A stretch of 64,000 bases of DNA, taken from positions 62,001 to 126,000 of the forward strand of contig CANBHY010000003.1 in NCBI GenBank assembly GCA_947368535.1, given 5' to 3'. The notes under the pieces were generated by a model. It was given only the letters and a program-made list of their open reading frames with translations. It had not been told where the DNA came from and made no database searches. Made by a program: the position numbers and the translations under genes. Positions 63,675 through 64,000 of the stretch are shown here, one piece after another; position 1 is the first letter of the stretch, and the number at the start of each line of letters is the position of its first letter. The DNA comes from an uncultured Clostridium sp. GTDB taxonomy: Bacteria; Bacillota; Clostridia; TANB77; CAG-508.

Positions 63675-64000
63675 ATGGAATTTAATGAACTTGAAGAGAG
63701 AATGAATAAAACACTAAGTGTTTTAGAAGAAAATTTTTCAGAAATTAGAGCTGGTAGAGCTAATCCAGCAATTTTAAATAAGGTTACAGTAGATTATTAT
63801 GGTGTTCCTACACCTATTAATCAAATGGCTGGTATTTCTGTACCAGAAGCTAGATTGATTGTTATTCAACCATGGGATGCTAGTGTATTAAAAGAAATAG
63901 AAAAAGCTATTCTTGCTTCTGATATTGGATTAAATCCAAATAATGATGGAAAAGTTATTCGTTTATCTTTTCCAGAACTTACTGAAGAAAGAAGAAAAGA
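63675..64000 (+). CDS. frr: Ribosome recycling factor (3' partial)
   Basis: The first 108 codons are inside the window; the gene runs past the end. Start [20 protein letters not shown], then [24 protein letters not shown]-like [15 protein letters not shown] and [23 protein letters not shown] frees ribosomes after termination together with EF-G. TAGGAGG precedes the ATG. Confidence 0.95.
   Translation, partial: MEFNELEERMNKTLSVLEENFSEIRAGRANPAILNKVTVDYYGVPTPINQMAGISVPEARLIVIQPWDASVLKEIEKAILASDIGLNPNNDGKVIRLSFPELTEERRK

Overview
The window is about 64 kb of very AT-rich DNA from a low-GC Firmicute, most likely an uncultivated gut Clostridia-like organism. The evidence is the AGGAGG-type ribosome sites, two T-box leaders, a Gram-positive LexA/DinB SOS pair with boxes of the GAAC-N4-GTTT type, MutS2, one-chain GlyRS, YtrA-type GntR control, and AT-ending codons throughout. 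No spore, phage-structural, IS or CRISPR genes were seen. Most genes are on the + strand and are separated by intrinsic terminators.

Layout: 1-2.9 kb surface and CapA-like proteins plus an HD hydrolase; 2.9-5.9 kb a DUF3006-like protein, SOS-controlled dinB and glmU; 6-8.6 kb membrane proteins (4-TM holin-like, DUF421/DUF4363 pair, SPFH); 8.9-13.8 kb mltG and a sortase-type papain-family protease; 13.8-17.5 kb T-box-aspS and greA; 18.2-20.8 kb an ABC exporter; 20.9-22.9 kb a DnaA-box cluster and T-box-glyS; 23.8-26.5 kb trpS-cupin-obgE; 27.6-33.4 kb lexA, mutS2, mreB, mtaB; 34.6-40.9 kb the glycolytic run gapA-pgk-(membrane protein)-tpiA-gpmI with a YezG-like gene; 40.9-41.2 kb tRNA-Gln with two tRNA-headed repeat units; 41.3-45.2 kb a polyprenol/phytol-kinase-like protein, an YlmH-like protein, TetR and an acyl-CoA ligase; 48.8-49.0 kb tRNA-Met and tRNA-Tyr; 49.8-51.7 kb a GntR-ABC operon; 54.7-58.7 kb a dCMP deaminase, a dehydrogenase and a secreted metallo-beta-lactamase; 59.1-61.3 kb an attenuated uracil permease-UPRT fusion; 61.5-64 kb membrane proteins, pyrH and the start of frr.

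The most striking signal concerns the CGG codon. Three conserved native genes (dinB, mtaB twice, and the YlmH-like gene) are each broken by one extra C, and every break has the form NNN-C-GGN: the unshifted frame presents a CGG codon, while skipping the C restores an invariant glycine (GGA or GGC) and the rest of the protein. Reading the window by eye, I found no other in-frame CGG in any native-style gene. This is what one expects if CGG has no normal tRNA here and acts as a +1 frameshift site. In contrast, five single-gene islands with higher GC and different codon use (17.6, 23.0, 46.5, 49.6 and 55.3 kb) use CGG freely as arginine, so they look acquired and would conflict with such a code. 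A sixth island (51.8 kb) has the same style but no CGG.

A second unexplained structure is at 40.9-41.1 kb. Two units start with the exact first 16 nt of tRNA-Gln, but then carry a 9-12 bp hairpin whose stem sequence differs between the units while an 18-nt loop sits at the same offset and keeps a CGAAG core.
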